A stretch of DNA of 64,000 nt from Pseudomonas sp. TCU-HL1 (GCF_001708505.1 NZ_CP015992.1:4526001-4590000); one strand, 5' to 3'; counted from the stretch's first letter, positions 34,469 to 42,727 are shown. A program made the numbers and translations. The notes: generated by a model from the sequence alone, not told the origin.

Positions 34469-34630
34469 ATGAAGCGCTGGCAATGCAGTTTTTGCTCCCA
34501 CATCTATGACGAAAGCCTGGGCGATCCGGACAACGACATCCCACCTGGTACCCGTCTGGAAGATCTGCCTGACGACTGGATGTGCCCCGATTGCGGGGCC
34601 GGCAAGGCCGACTACTTCGAGATCGTCTGA
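34469..34630 (+). CDS. Rubredoxin
   Basis: This 53-residue iron protein has the two Cys pairs CSFC at residues 6-9 and CPDC at 39-42 that coordinate a single iron. PPGTRLEDLPDDWMCPDCGA is nearly the AlkG-type consensus. It carries electrons to the membrane oxygenase encoded just upstream. GAGG at 34456-34460 serves as ribosome binding site. No rubredoxin reductase gene is seen nearby; the ferredoxin reductase at 15859 or a distant gene may reduce it. Confidence 0.95.
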   Translation: MKRWQCSFCSHIYDESLGDPDNDIPPGTRLEDLPDDWMCPDCGAGKADYFEIV

Positions 34631-34637
34631 CCTCCGC

Positions 34638-34661
34638 ACCGGGCCCCATATGGGGCCCGGT
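34638..34661 (+). terminator. 24-bp perfect palindrome after rubredoxin gene
   Basis: ACCGGGCCCC followed by ATAT and GGGGCCCGGT makes a perfectly symmetrical element starting 7 bp after the rubredoxin stop. As RNA it would form a very strong hairpin. Only a short, interrupted T stretch follows, so termination is probable but not textbook. Confidence 0.65.
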
Positions 34662-34692
34662 TCGTATTGCGACCGGCACAACACTGGAAAAT

Positions 34693-34708
34693 TCGTCGCT
34701 TGAGACGA
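34693..34708 (+). promoter_or_regulatory. Operator site 6, chemoreceptor promoter
   Basis: TCGTCGCTTGAGACGA is an inverted repeat with one mismatch. TAGCCT (34731-34736) lies exactly 22 nt downstream, and the chemoreceptor start is at 34802. Its presence puts chemotaxis in the same regulon as catabolism. Confidence 0.78.
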
Positions 34709-34801
34709 AGCCCCACACCCCGCTCCGCCCTAGCCTTTCCCTCCGAAATGCCGATCCCCTCCTCGGCCAAATGCTCTTTCCTAAAGCAAAAGGAACGTCC
34801 T

Positions 34802-36499
34802 GTGCGCAATTTCTCCGTGCGTATAAAGCTGTACTTCCTGATGTTTTGCTTCATCGCAACCCTGGCAATCGTCGGTTCCGCTGGCTGGCTTGGTATCCGC
34901 AATGCTGGGAGCAGCATGGAGGAAGTCAGCGACGCCCTAGTTTCGGTAGACGCACTGGGTTCCCTTCGTAACGCGCGACTCAGCTCCATCGCCGCAATGC
35001 AGGAAGGTGCCAGTTGGCGTCCAGAGGTCTTCGATTCGTTGAGCGACAAGAGCGAGGCACTGGCCGAAGCCCACGGCCAGTTCGGCGACATTCTGGACCG
35101 TCATCACGCCGCGCTGGCACAAGCCGAACAGGCATTTAACGCCTATGACGCCCAGCCAAAGAGCAAGGAAGAACAGGAGCTCTGGAAAGAATTCAGCGAA
35201 CTGTGGAAAGAGTTCCATGCCGCGAATGAGGTGCAGACGCAGATCGGCCAAAGCCTGGCCGATTCCAAGGACTGGAACGAAGTCCATGTCCACTCGCTGG
35301 AGCTCGTGACCAATACGACGCCTTGGGCCGCGTCTATCCACGCCACCGGCGAGCCGCTGGAGAAGCTGATCAAGCTCAGAGTCGCTGCCGCCGCTGAGGC
35401 GCAAAGCGCCGGAGAAATGGCCATCAACACCGCGACCATCCAGATCGTCTCCGTGCTTGGCACTGCAGTGGTTGTACTCGGCGTTCTCGCCACTCTTATC
35501 GTTCGCAGCGTGGTTGTGCCCTTACACCAGATGCGCTCGACCATTGAGGAGGTGGGTGCCACCAACAACTTCTCGCTGCGCGCCCGCAACCAAGGTCGAG
35601 ACGAGGTTGCTCAGGCCGCCAGTGCCTTCAACTCGCTGCTCGAACGAGTCCAGCGAGCGCTGGTCGAGGTGATGGGCGGTGCCGGCAGAATCGACCAGGC
35701 GGCCTCGCAAACCAGCACCATGGCCCAGCAGGTAGCCAACAGCGCCGCTCAGCAAAACGAGGCCGCAGCCGACATCGCCAGCGCCATCGAGGAAATGAGC
35801 GCCGCCTTGGGCCAGATCAATGCCAGCGCCCAGGACGTGCGTTCCCGTGCCGAAGACGCCGCCTCCGCCGCCGACTCCGGCGCCCAGGCGATCAACAGGA
35901 CCACCGAGGAAACTGATCAGGTCGTGCACCAGGTCAGCAGAGCCAGCGGCACCATCAGCGCTCTGGGGAAAGAGTCAGACCGCATCTCGACCATCGTGGC
36001 AGTGATCAAGGAGGTCGCCGAACAAACCAATTTGCTTGCCCTCAACGCAGCTATCGAGGCCGCCCGAGCCGGCGAACGGGGTCGCGGTTTCGCTGTGGTT
36101 GCTGACGAGGTCCGCCTACTGGCCGAGCGTACCCGAACCTCAGCCGAAGAGATTCGCGAAATGGTGGGCGCAATCCAATCGTCCGCGCGTCAAGCCGTGG
36201 CTGACATGGCTGCAGTGGTCAGCCGCACCCGCGAAAGCCGGGCTCGCTCGGAGAACGCTGCCGCCAGCATTCACGAGATTCTCAGGAGCGCGAGCCTGGT
36301 TTCCAGCGCGATAGGCGAGGTATCCCTGGCGCTGATCGAGCAGGACCGCACTACCCAGATGATCGCCCGCCGCGTGGAAGCGGTGGCGCAGATGAGCCAG
36401 GAAAACTGCAGCACCGGCACCCACGCGGCCGCGGTATCCCGCGAACTGGATGGCGCCTCCGGCGCTCTGCGCCTTGCGATCAACCAGTTCAAAGTCTGA
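34802..36499 (+). CDS. Methyl-accepting chemotaxis protein
   Basis: The protein is 565 residues from the GTG at 34802, chosen because AAAGGA lies about 8 nt before it and the inferred promoter is at 34731; the longer frame begins before that promoter. TM1 is at residues 8-30. A four-helix-bundle periplasmic domain spans about 35-205, TM2 is near 210-235, then HAMP, then a methylated signalling domain with the hairpin tip IKEVAEQTNLLALNAAIEAARAGE near 400. It probably senses the pathway substrate or a related compound and directs swimming towards it. The ligand is unknown; coregulation with the dioxygenase operon through operator site 6 is the evidence for the link. Confidence 0.93.
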   Translation: MRNFSVRIKLYFLMFCFIATLAIVGSAGWLGIRNAGSSMEEVSDALVSVDALGSLRNARLSSIAAMQEGASWRPEVFDSLSDKSEALAEAHGQFGDILDRHHAALAQAEQAFNAYDAQPKSKEEQELWKEFSELWKEFHAANEVQTQIGQSLADSKDWNEVHVHSLELVTNTTPWAASIHATGEPLEKLIKLRVAAAAEAQSAGEMAINTATIQIVSVLGTAVVVLGVLATLIVRSVVVPLHQMRSTIEEVGATNNFSLRARNQGRDEVAQAASAFNSLLERVQRALVEVMGGAGRIDQAASQTSTMAQQVANSAAQQNEAAADIASAIEEMSAALGQINASAQDVRSRAEDAASAADSGAQAINRTTEETDQVVHQVSRASGTISALGKESDRISTIVAVIKEVAEQTNLLALNAAIEAARAGERGRGFAVVADEVRLLAERTRTSAEEIREMVGAIQSSARQAVADMAAVVSRTRESRARSENAAASIHEILRSASLVSSAIGEVSLALIEQDRTTQMIARRVEAVAQMSQENCSTGTHAAAVSRELDGASGALRLAINQFKV

Positions 36500-36572
36500 G
36501 AGGCAAAAAAGCGCCGAATGGCGACGGGTGGCTGATTGACAGCCAGAAATTTGTGGTCGTAGACTTTGCCAC

Positions 36573-36588
36573 TATAACGAACGTTATA
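36573..36588. promoter_or_regulatory. 16-bp perfect palindrome upstream of flavoprotein operon
   Basis: TATAACGAACGTTATA is perfectly symmetrical and lies 120 bp before the ATG at 36708, in a locally AT-rich patch with TATATA adjacent. It differs from the TCGTCG operator. Size and symmetry suit a TetR-type regulator, possibly the one encoded at 42805, at the end of the same gene run. Confidence 0.6.
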
Positions 36589-36707
36589 TAAGTAGTTTGT
36601 GAGTGGCCGAGTTGGCGTCCTGGAGCACCACGGAAACCACGGCCGGAGCGGGTCTCGCTCCAAGCCATGAGCAGCACCCAGAACAACTTCAATATCGAGG
36701 ACAGTTC

Positions 36708-38291
36708 ATGCGAGACATCGATGTAATCGTGGCGGGCGCAGGCCATAACGGCCTGGTATCAGCTTGCTACCTTGCGAAGGCCGGCCTTAAGGTACTGGCC
36801 CTGGAAGCCCACCAAACACCTGGGGGCATGACCTGCACCAACCCCATGGCGCCCGAGGCGCCCGAGCACATCATCAACGAAGCGTCGATCCATGCGTCGA
36901 TGTTCCGTATGTCACCCATCAACGACGAGCTGGAGCTGGAGAAGAAGTTCGGCCTGCGCCAGCGCCTGATCGACCCCTGCCACTACCAACTGTGCTCCAA
37001 CGGCGAGGCCTCCTTCGGCATGTGGCGCGACGCCCGCCGCACCGCTGCGGAAATCGCCCACTTCTCCAAGAAGGACGCCCAAGCCTGGCTGCAAATGTCC
37101 GAGACCGCCGACGCGGCCTTGCGCATCGGCCTGCCGCTGGCAATGGAAAACCCGACCAAGCCCGGCTTCAACGCCATGTTCAAGGTACTGAGCAAGGCGG
37201 TCGGCAACTTCAAGCACCTGGGCCCCATCGTCAAACTGATGACGGGGTCCCATGCCGGCACCCTGGAGGAGTTGTTCGAGACCGACATTGTTCGCGCCGG
37301 CCTGCTCACCGGTCTGCCGTTCATGGACTTCCGCGCCGACCTGAGCTCCTTCGCCATGGTCTATCTGAGCGTGCTGCAGAAGTATGGCGTGACCATGTTC
37401 GAGGGCGGCACCGGTGGTTTCCCCGCAGCTCTGATCCGCTGCCTGGAGGCCCACGGCGGCAGCGTGCGCTGCAGTGCCAAGGTTCAGCGGATGCTGGTGG
37501 AGAACGAGCGTGTGGTCGGCGTGGTACTGGAGAACGGCGAGGAGATCCGTGCCAAGCGTGGCGTGGTCACCGCCTTCAGCCCCAAGGCCGTGCTCAACTA
37601 CATGCTGCCGGACGGCCTGCTCGACCATGCCACCCAGGTCAAGGCCAAGTTCATCCCCACGGCCAACCGCGGCATCGCTGACTACAAGCTCAACATCGCC
37701 CTCAAGGGCAAGATCATGCCGACCCGCAGCGCCGCCTGGCGCAAGGCCAAGGGCTGGGACGGCAACATGCGCCTGGGCACCCTGCAATGGTCAACCTATG
37801 AGCAGGGCCGCAAGGCCTACACCGACTGCATCCGTGGCTTGGTGCCGGACATCATCGGCGGCCTGTCGCAGATCACAACCGAATTCGATCCTGCCATGGC
37901 GCCGCCCGGCCACGACACATTCTGGTTCTGGTCCGGACTCATCCCGAATGACCCGCACATTGGCTGGGACAAGGCACGCGAGCAGATCACCGAGTCAGTA
38001 ATCAAGGATTCGGCACGCATCTACGACGGCATCGAAGAACTGGAAATCGCCCGCCGGCCGCTGTGCCCACCGGATATCGAGAAGCGCTTCCACGCCATCG
38101 ACGGCAGCGTCTACCACTGCGACCCCTACATCACCCGCTTCGGCGCGGGTCGCCCGGCCAAGGGGCTGGCTGGCTACAAGATCCCGGTCAAAGGTCTCTA
38201 CCTCAGCGGTTCCGGAACCCATCCGAGCGCCGGCATCTGTGGCCTGCCGGGCCGCAATGCTGCCCTCACGCTGCTGAAGGACTGCGGTTAG
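36708..38291 (+). CDS. Phytoene-desaturase-like FAD-dependent oxidoreductase
   Basis: The protein is 527 residues from the ATG at 36708, which has GAGGA 8 nt upstream; the frame is open to 36603. It has the N-terminal dinucleotide motif VAGAGHNGLVSACYLAKAG near residue 7 and QTPGGMTC near 45. The C-terminal FAD segment GLYLSGSGTHPSAGICGLPGRNAA is characteristic of the CrtI/phytoene dehydrogenase superfamily. Such enzymes desaturate, isomerise or saturate lipophilic polyenes and related substrates. It leads a run of six plus-strand genes including an AveC-like membrane protein. The substrate is unknown; no carotenoid synthase genes (CrtB/CrtE) are in the window, so pigment synthesis is not suggested. 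Confidence 0.85.
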   Translation: MRDIDVIVAGAGHNGLVSACYLAKAGLKVLALEAHQTPGGMTCTNPMAPEAPEHIINEASIHASMFRMSPINDELELEKKFGLRQRLIDPCHYQLCSNGEASFGMWRDARRTAAEIAHFSKKDAQAWLQMSETADAALRIGLPLAMENPTKPGFNAMFKVLSKAVGNFKHLGPIVKLMTGSHAGTLEELFETDIVRAGLLTGLPFMDFRADLSSFAMVYLSVLQKYGVTMFEGGTGGFPAALIRCLEAHGGSVRCSAKVQRMLVENERVVGVVLENGEEIRAKRGVVTAFSPKAVLNYMLPDGLLDHATQVKAKFIPTANRGIADYKLNIALKGKIMPTRSAAWRKAKGWDGNMRLGTLQWSTYEQGRKAYTDCIRGLVPDIIGGLSQITTEFDPAMAPPGHDTFWFWSGLIPNDPHIGWDKAREQITESVIKDSARIYDGIEELEIARRPLCPPDIEKRFHAIDGSVYHCDPYITRFGAGRPAKGLAGYKIPVKGLYLSGSGTHPSAGICGLPGRNAALTLLKDCG

Positions 38292-38338
38292 TCATGCACT
38301 TCACCATCCACAACCAACAACAAGACGGGTAAGCCAAA

Positions 38339-39166
38339 ATGTCTTTCGAAAACTGGATGCAAATCGTACCGGGGGAGATCCTCCCGGTTCCTGCCGACTA
38401 CCTAGCTAACGACTTGATCGGCATGATCTTCACCATCTGGGCCGGCGGCTTCGGCCTGGCGGTACTGCCCTGGGCCCTGTACCGCTACCTCAAGCACAAG
38501 GACGATATTCCCGGTCTGATGTGCATCGGCGGCTTCATCAGCTCGCTGCTGGAGCCGATGCTCGACCACTTAGGCCACCTATGGTGGCCGACCAACCTGC
38601 CCGGCCCGGCGTTCATGGGCTTCGACCTGAGCATCCCTTACCTGATCCCGCCGTGCTACGTGTTCTTCATCGCTATGACCGGCTACTGGGCCTACCTGCG
38701 CATGAAGTCCGGCCTGGATATGAAGGGCGTGTTCGTGGTTTGGCTGATCATTTCCATGTCCGATGTGATCATGGAAATGCCGGGCACTATGACCGGCGCC
38801 TACACTTACTACGGCGATGCCTCCTTCAAGATTCTCGGCTTCCCGCTCGCCTGGGGCTGGATGAATGGCACTTCCATGTTGCTGGTCGGCTTCCTGCTGT
38901 GGCTGGTCAACCCCTACCTAGTGGGCCTGAAGCGCCTCTACATCATCCTGGTGCCCATCACCGCCATGGGCGCCGCCTACGGCATGGTTTCCTGGCCGTA
39001 TTTCATGTCGCTGAACTGGGATATGCCGTGGATCGCCACCCGTGTGCTGACCGTGGTGTCCCTGCTGATCGCCCTGGTCGTGGTCGGCTTCGTCGGCGTC
39101 CTGGTTGGCCGCACAAAAAACAGCACCAATCCGCTGCCGAACCTGGGCTCCATCGCCAAAGCGTAA
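38339..39166 (+). CDS. Multi-pass membrane protein, AveC-like family (paralogue of the 14619 gene)
   Basis: This 275-residue protein has about seven transmembrane segments, exactly the same length as the protein at 14619-15446. Motifs in common order include SLLEPMLDHLGHLWWP (LEP..D..G), YYGDASFKILGFPLAWGW (YYG...P.AW/IW), and a VSWPYF / GWPMYN pair near the C-terminus. It follows the phytoene-desaturase-like gene by 47 bp. My recollection of the AveC/spirocyclase-like family annotation is tentative. The two copies sit in two differently regulated operons, suggesting two related membrane-associated steps. Confidence 0.5.
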   Translation: MSFENWMQIVPGEILPVPADYLANDLIGMIFTIWAGGFGLAVLPWALYRYLKHKDDIPGLMCIGGFISSLLEPMLDHLGHLWWPTNLPGPAFMGFDLSIPYLIPPCYVFFIAMTGYWAYLRMKSGLDMKGVFVVWLIISMSDVIMEMPGTMTGAYTYYGDASFKILGFPLAWGWMNGTSMLLVGFLLWLVNPYLVGLKRLYIILVPITAMGAAYGMVSWPYFMSLNWDMPWIATRVLTVVSLLIALVVVGFVGVLVGRTKNSTNPLPNLGSIAKA

Positions 39167-39174
39167 TGGTTCCC

Positions 39175-39200
39175 CCCGCCTTCTGACCACAGAAGGCGGG
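39175..39200 (+). terminator. Hairpin after AveC-like gene
   Basis: A 10-bp perfect stem, CCCGCCTTCT with AGAAGGCGGG, and a 6-nt loop begin 8 bp after the stop codon at 39166. No T tract follows, so it could act as an attenuator or mRNA stabiliser rather than a full terminator. Confidence 0.6.
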
Positions 39201-39279
39201 TCGCTACGAAAACGCCTCTAGCCAACAACGTGGATGAGCGTGGCTGTCCGGTGACGCCACCTCATCCCGACCAACAAAA

Positions 39280-39891
39280 TTGGAAGTGGACGTGAACGCA
39301 ATAGATATGAGCTGCCAGCGACTGGCCGCCAAGAATGAAAAGCACATCCCCGGCGACGAGATGATCTGGCTGTTCCTGCTCGGCGACATGGTCTGCTTCG
39401 CGCTGTTCTTCGGTCTGTACTCTTACACCAAACTCAGTCAGCACGCGTTTTTCGTTGAGTCGCAGCAGGCCCTCAACCTGCACACCGGCTCGCTCAACAC
39501 AGTGCTGCTGCTGGCCAGCTCCTGGTTCGTGGTGCTCTCCGTCAAGGCCGCGCGCCGACAAATGGCCGCTGCCAGCCGTTGGTTCTTGTTGCCGGCCTTC
39601 CTGTGCGGTGCCGGCTTCGCAGTCGTCAAGGTCTGGGAATACAAGGAAAAGGCTGCCGCAGGTATCAATTTCCTGAGCAACGATTTCTACCTGTTCTACT
39701 ACCTGATCACCGGTATGCACTTCGCCCACGTGCTGATAGGCCTACCGCTGCTCTTGTACTTCGCTATCGCCCTGCGCCGGGACCGGCTTGATGCCAAGAC
39801 CCTGAACAATCTGGAGAGCAGTGCCATCTACTGGCACATGGTCGACCTGCTCTGGATCGTAATTTTCCCACTGATCTATCTGGTGCAATGA
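39280..39891 (+). CDS. Cytochrome c oxidase subunit III-like protein (NorE-like)
   Basis: About 195-203 residues with five transmembrane segments. Heme-copper oxidase subunit III features include LGDMVCFALFFGLYSY near residue 35, HTGSLNTVLLLASSWFVVL near 68, and MHFAHVLIGLPLL with SAIYWHMVDLLWIVIFPLIYL at the C-terminus. Size matches NorE-type stand-alone subunit III proteins. The start is uncertain: TTG 39280, GTG 39286, GTG 39292 and ATG 39307 are all possible and none has a strong ribosome binding site. No catalytic oxidase or NO reductase subunit is encoded in the window, so its role here is unexplained. Confidence 0.8.
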   Translation: MEVDVNAIDMSCQRLAAKNEKHIPGDEMIWLFLLGDMVCFALFFGLYSYTKLSQHAFFVESQQALNLHTGSLNTVLLLASSWFVVLSVKAARRQMAAASRWFLLPAFLCGAGFAVVKVWEYKEKAAAGINFLSNDFYLFYYLITGMHFAHVLIGLPLLLYFAIALRRDRLDAKTLNNLESSAIYWHMVDLLWIVIFPLIYLVQ

Positions 39892-40178
39892 CCATGAAGG
39901 ATCTCCTCCTCTCCCGCGAGACCCTGGTGTGGGTGGTGTTGATGGCGATGACCATCACCTCCTGGGTACTGGCTTACACCCATGGAATGCTGCTGCCCAG
40001 CGCTCGCTACGAAGCCGTGTTGATCCTCTCCCTGGCCTTCATAAAAGCCCGCCTGGTGCTGATGCATTTCATGGAGGCCGCGGACTCACCTGCGCAGTTG
40101 CGCCTGCCTTGCGAGGCCTGGGTACTCCTCTGCGCGGCCACACTAATAGCTCTTGAAAGCGGGATTTTTACCCGTTGA
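39888..40178 (+). CDS. Cytochrome oxidase subunit IV-like small membrane protein (NorF-like)
   Basis: This 96-residue protein has three hydrophobic helices and a conserved-looking LAFIKARLVLMHFMEA segment in the second, typical of the COX4/NorF-like family. It overlaps the NorE-like gene by 4 bp (ATGA), so the two are translated together. Pairs like this accompany NorCB in denitrifiers; here the pair stands alone among lipid/terpenoid-type catabolic genes. Confidence 0.75.
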   Translation: MTMKDLLLSRETLVWVVLMAMTITSWVLAYTHGMLLPSARYEAVLILSLAFIKARLVLMHFMEAADSPAQLRLPCEAWVLLCAATLIALESGIFTR

Positions 40179-40211
40179 TTTTCCACGCTACATAAGAATA
40201 AGGACTGCACG

Positions 40212-41711
40212 ATGAAAATCACCACGAATGACCGGTACCTCGCCCTGGCGCTGAAGTCTCTAACCGACACCATCGAGCCCGAACTGCAATCGGGCAACGC
40301 CAAAGCATCGCTGGGCATGATCAAAGGGGTACTCGGCGAGTTGCTCAAGCGCGAGCACCTGACCGGCTCACTTCTTCGCGAGGTAATCGCTGAAGGTCTG
40401 GACCTGCAGGACGCCCTCGCTGACGCGCTGCACATCCTGCCGCCGACGGACGCCGCGGCGCGGACTGATATCGAAGCGGTGATGAAGCGCGAAGACGTCG
40501 CCCTGTCTGCCCTGCTGACGCAATACGAGTTGCTGTGCAACAGCCTCGACCAGTTGAGCAGTCAATTGCCCAATAGCGAGGTGCCAGAAGATCGAGCCGC
40601 AGCGCTGCTCAAGCGAATCGCTGAGTGGGAGCTGTCCTACTACGATCGCGAGGCGCAACTGCCTGTGCCGGTACTCCCGACCATCGACAACCCCAAGCAG
40701 CCGCTGGATAAACAATTACTGCAGGACTTCCTCAACAGCCTGCCGGATAGCGACGACGCAGTCGAGGTCACGCGTCTCGAACCGCTGGCAGGGGGCTTCG
40801 GTAAGCAGACCTACTTCGCCTCATACCACACAGCTGCGAATGCCGAGCCCGGCGAACTGGTGGTCCGCAAGACCGACCCGGCGCCAATCATGACCCACGG
40901 TGCCTGCGACCTGGAAAGCGAATACGCCCTGCTCAAGACTCTGGCCCAAGTCGACTACCCGGCGCCGAAGCCGCGCGATTTCGCCAAGGACTTCAAGACC
41001 GTCGATGCAAGCTTCTACACCATGGGCAAGATCGCCGGCGCAACACCCGGCACTTACCTTGGCGGGCTGAGTGGACAGGTCGACGAAGGGCTGTTCATGC
41101 AACTGGCTGAACGCCTCGGGCAACTGCATGCACTTCCGCTCGACATGTTCACCGACTACGTCAAGAGCTACGAGGACCCGCGCATTCTCAGCGCCACCGT
41201 GGAAGAGTGCTACCGCTACAACCTTGAGGGCTGGGACCGCTACATGAAGCGCGAAGACCACCTGCCCTCGCCTTACATGCGTTGGCTTCTGCACTGGCTG
41301 CGCCACAACATCCCGCGCGATGCACGACGCCCGATCCTGGTCCATGGCGACTTCAATATCCACAACATCCTGTTCGACGAGGGACAACTCACGGCCGTTC
41401 TCGACTGGGAATGCTCGGGCTTTGGAGCTCCGGAACAGGACCTGGCCTATATCAAGCCGCACATCTCCCAGCATGTGGACTGGGACCGCTTCATCAACCA
41501 CTACCAGGCCCATGGCGGTCTGGCAGTCAATCCGGAGGCGATGGCCTTCGGCTTCGTCTACTCGGCACTGCGCACCAACCTGGCCGGCAACCGTGGCACC
41601 AGCAACATGCAAATCGGCCGTAACCAGGACCTGCGCTACACCATGGTCGAACTCGGCTTCACCCGATCGTTCATGGCGATGGCACTGACCAGCGCCTACG
41701 CGAACGCCTGA
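40212..41711 (+). CDS. Phosphotransferase-family protein (APH/ACAD10-11-like kinase) with N-terminal extension
   Basis: In this 499-residue protein, residues 1 to about 150 form a helical domain of the kind found in front of such kinases. From about 170 there is an aminoglycoside-phosphotransferase-like kinase fold: LEPLAGGFGKQTYF (nucleotide loop), VVRKTDP with the ATP-binding Lys, LVHGDFNIHNILFDEG near 380 (HGD catalytic loop) and AVLDWECSGFGAPEQDLAYI (metal-binding DWE). ACAD10/11-type kinases phosphorylate 4-hydroxyacyl-CoAs in hydroxy-acid catabolism. A similar role, activating a hydroxyl for elimination, is an attractive guess in a catabolic cluster. Drug resistance is less likely. Confidence 0.8.
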   Translation: MKITTNDRYLALALKSLTDTIEPELQSGNAKASLGMIKGVLGELLKREHLTGSLLREVIAEGLDLQDALADALHILPPTDAAARTDIEAVMKREDVALSALLTQYELLCNSLDQLSSQLPNSEVPEDRAAALLKRIAEWELSYYDREAQLPVPVLPTIDNPKQPLDKQLLQDFLNSLPDSDDAVEVTRLEPLAGGFGKQTYFASYHTAANAEPGELVVRKTDPAPIMTHGACDLESEYALLKTLAQVDYPAPKPRDFAKDFKTVDASFYTMGKIAGATPGTYLGGLSGQVDEGLFMQLAERLGQLHALPLDMFTDYVKSYEDPRILSATVEECYRYNLEGWDRYMKREDHLPSPYMRWLLHWLRHNIPRDARRPILVHGDFNIHNILFDEGQLTAVLDWECSGFGAPEQDLAYIKPHISQHVDWDRFINHYQAHGGLAVNPEAMAFGFVYSALRTNLAGNRGTSNMQIGRNQDLRYTMVELGFTRSFMAMALTSAYANA

Positions 41712-41736
41712 GCCCAACCCTTCTAGGAGAGCAACG

Positions 41737-42714
41737 ATGAAAGTCACTGGTGGCGGAAACGTACTGGAATACGGTCCGGAGCAGGAGGGCCCGCAGACGC
41801 CGGGCAAAGACCCCTACTGGCAGGACAGCGTGGTGCTGGTTTGGTGGGATCTGGAAAATCAGGTCGGCGGTATGCATCGCATCGGTCATGAGGTAAATGT
41901 GGCCAGCGGCCCGCAGGTGACGCTGTGGAACTACGTGTTTTCACCCGACCACATTTTCAAGCGAGAAGACCGTGTACCACTGCGCGAAGGCGATCGTGCC
42001 GGCCGCACCTTCAACAGTGGTGATGACACCTGCATTTTCGAGTACACCGATCACCCGATCTGGCGAATTAACGATCAGGATGTCCGCGCGGAACTGCATG
42101 TCAAAGACCATCATACGCCAGTGGACATCTACCCGAAGAAAGGCGCCATGGCCGACGACGTCGCCCCCAACCACATGGAGGTTGCAGGGCGGGTCAGCGG
42201 CGAATTGACGATCATGGGCAAGCACTACCAGATAAATGGTTTTGCCTTCCGCGACCACGGTTGGGGCACTCGTAAGTGGGATGTCTTCGTCAGCCATCGC
42301 TGGATGGCCGGCGTACTGGCCGATGGCACCATGCTATTCGCCCAGACCTTCCACAGCTCCGACGATCATCTGGTTCGCTTTGGATGCATGATCAAGGACG
42401 ACACCATCACCTATGCCAAGCATGTGGACATCCTCGCGTATCTCGAACCGGACGGGCTGACGCATCGCGGTGGACGGGTCGAGATGACGCTGACCACTGA
42501 CGAGGTGATCACTGTGGAATGCACGCCCCTGCAGAAAGGGATCGTTTCGTGGATTCACGGGATTGCCTGCGTGGACACCATCTGCCGCATCGAACACAAC
42601 GGTGTCGTGGGCATCTGCGACTTCGAGACGACCAACAATGCTCTGCGCGGCTCGCACCGACCCCTGCTGGCGATTAATGGGATCGTCGAAAATGGAATGA
42701 CCCGGCTGGGGTAG
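41737..42714 (+). CDS. Conserved protein, CrtC/AttH-like beta-barrel (DUF7064/7065-type)
   Basis: This 325-residue soluble protein has no signal peptide. Sequence features are WWDLENQVGGMHRIGHEVN near residue 30, FAFRDHGWGTRKWDVFVSHRW near 170 and a C-terminal GICDFETTN segment. The RDHGWG motif recalls hydroxyneurosporene-synthase (CrtC)-like and AttH-like double-lipocalin proteins, whose members include hydratases and pericyclases on hydrophobic substrates. I recognise the pattern but not a specific function. It is 26 bp after the APH-like gene with a good AGGAG site and is probably cotranscribed with it. Confidence 0.65.
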   Translation: MKVTGGGNVLEYGPEQEGPQTPGKDPYWQDSVVLVWWDLENQVGGMHRIGHEVNVASGPQVTLWNYVFSPDHIFKREDRVPLREGDRAGRTFNSGDDTCIFEYTDHPIWRINDQDVRAELHVKDHHTPVDIYPKKGAMADDVAPNHMEVAGRVSGELTIMGKHYQINGFAFRDHGWGTRKWDVFVSHRWMAGVLADGTMLFAQTFHSSDDHLVRFGCMIKDDTITYAKHVDILAYLEPDGLTHRGGRVEMTLTTDEVITVECTPLQKGIVSWIHGIACVDTICRIEHNGVVGICDFETTNNALRGSHRPLLAINGIVENGMTRLG

Positions 42715-42727
42715 ACTGCCACCCCGC

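Noticed and set aside
36708..38291. Carotenoid biosynthesis cluster
   Set aside because: Although CrtI-like and CrtC-like proteins occur, no prenyl synthase or phytoene synthase is present and the surroundings are degradative.
40212..41711. Aminoglycoside resistance gene
   Set aside because: The HGD and DWE motifs are shared by the wider APH-like kinase family. The N-terminal extension and catabolic context fit an ACAD10/11-like kinase better.
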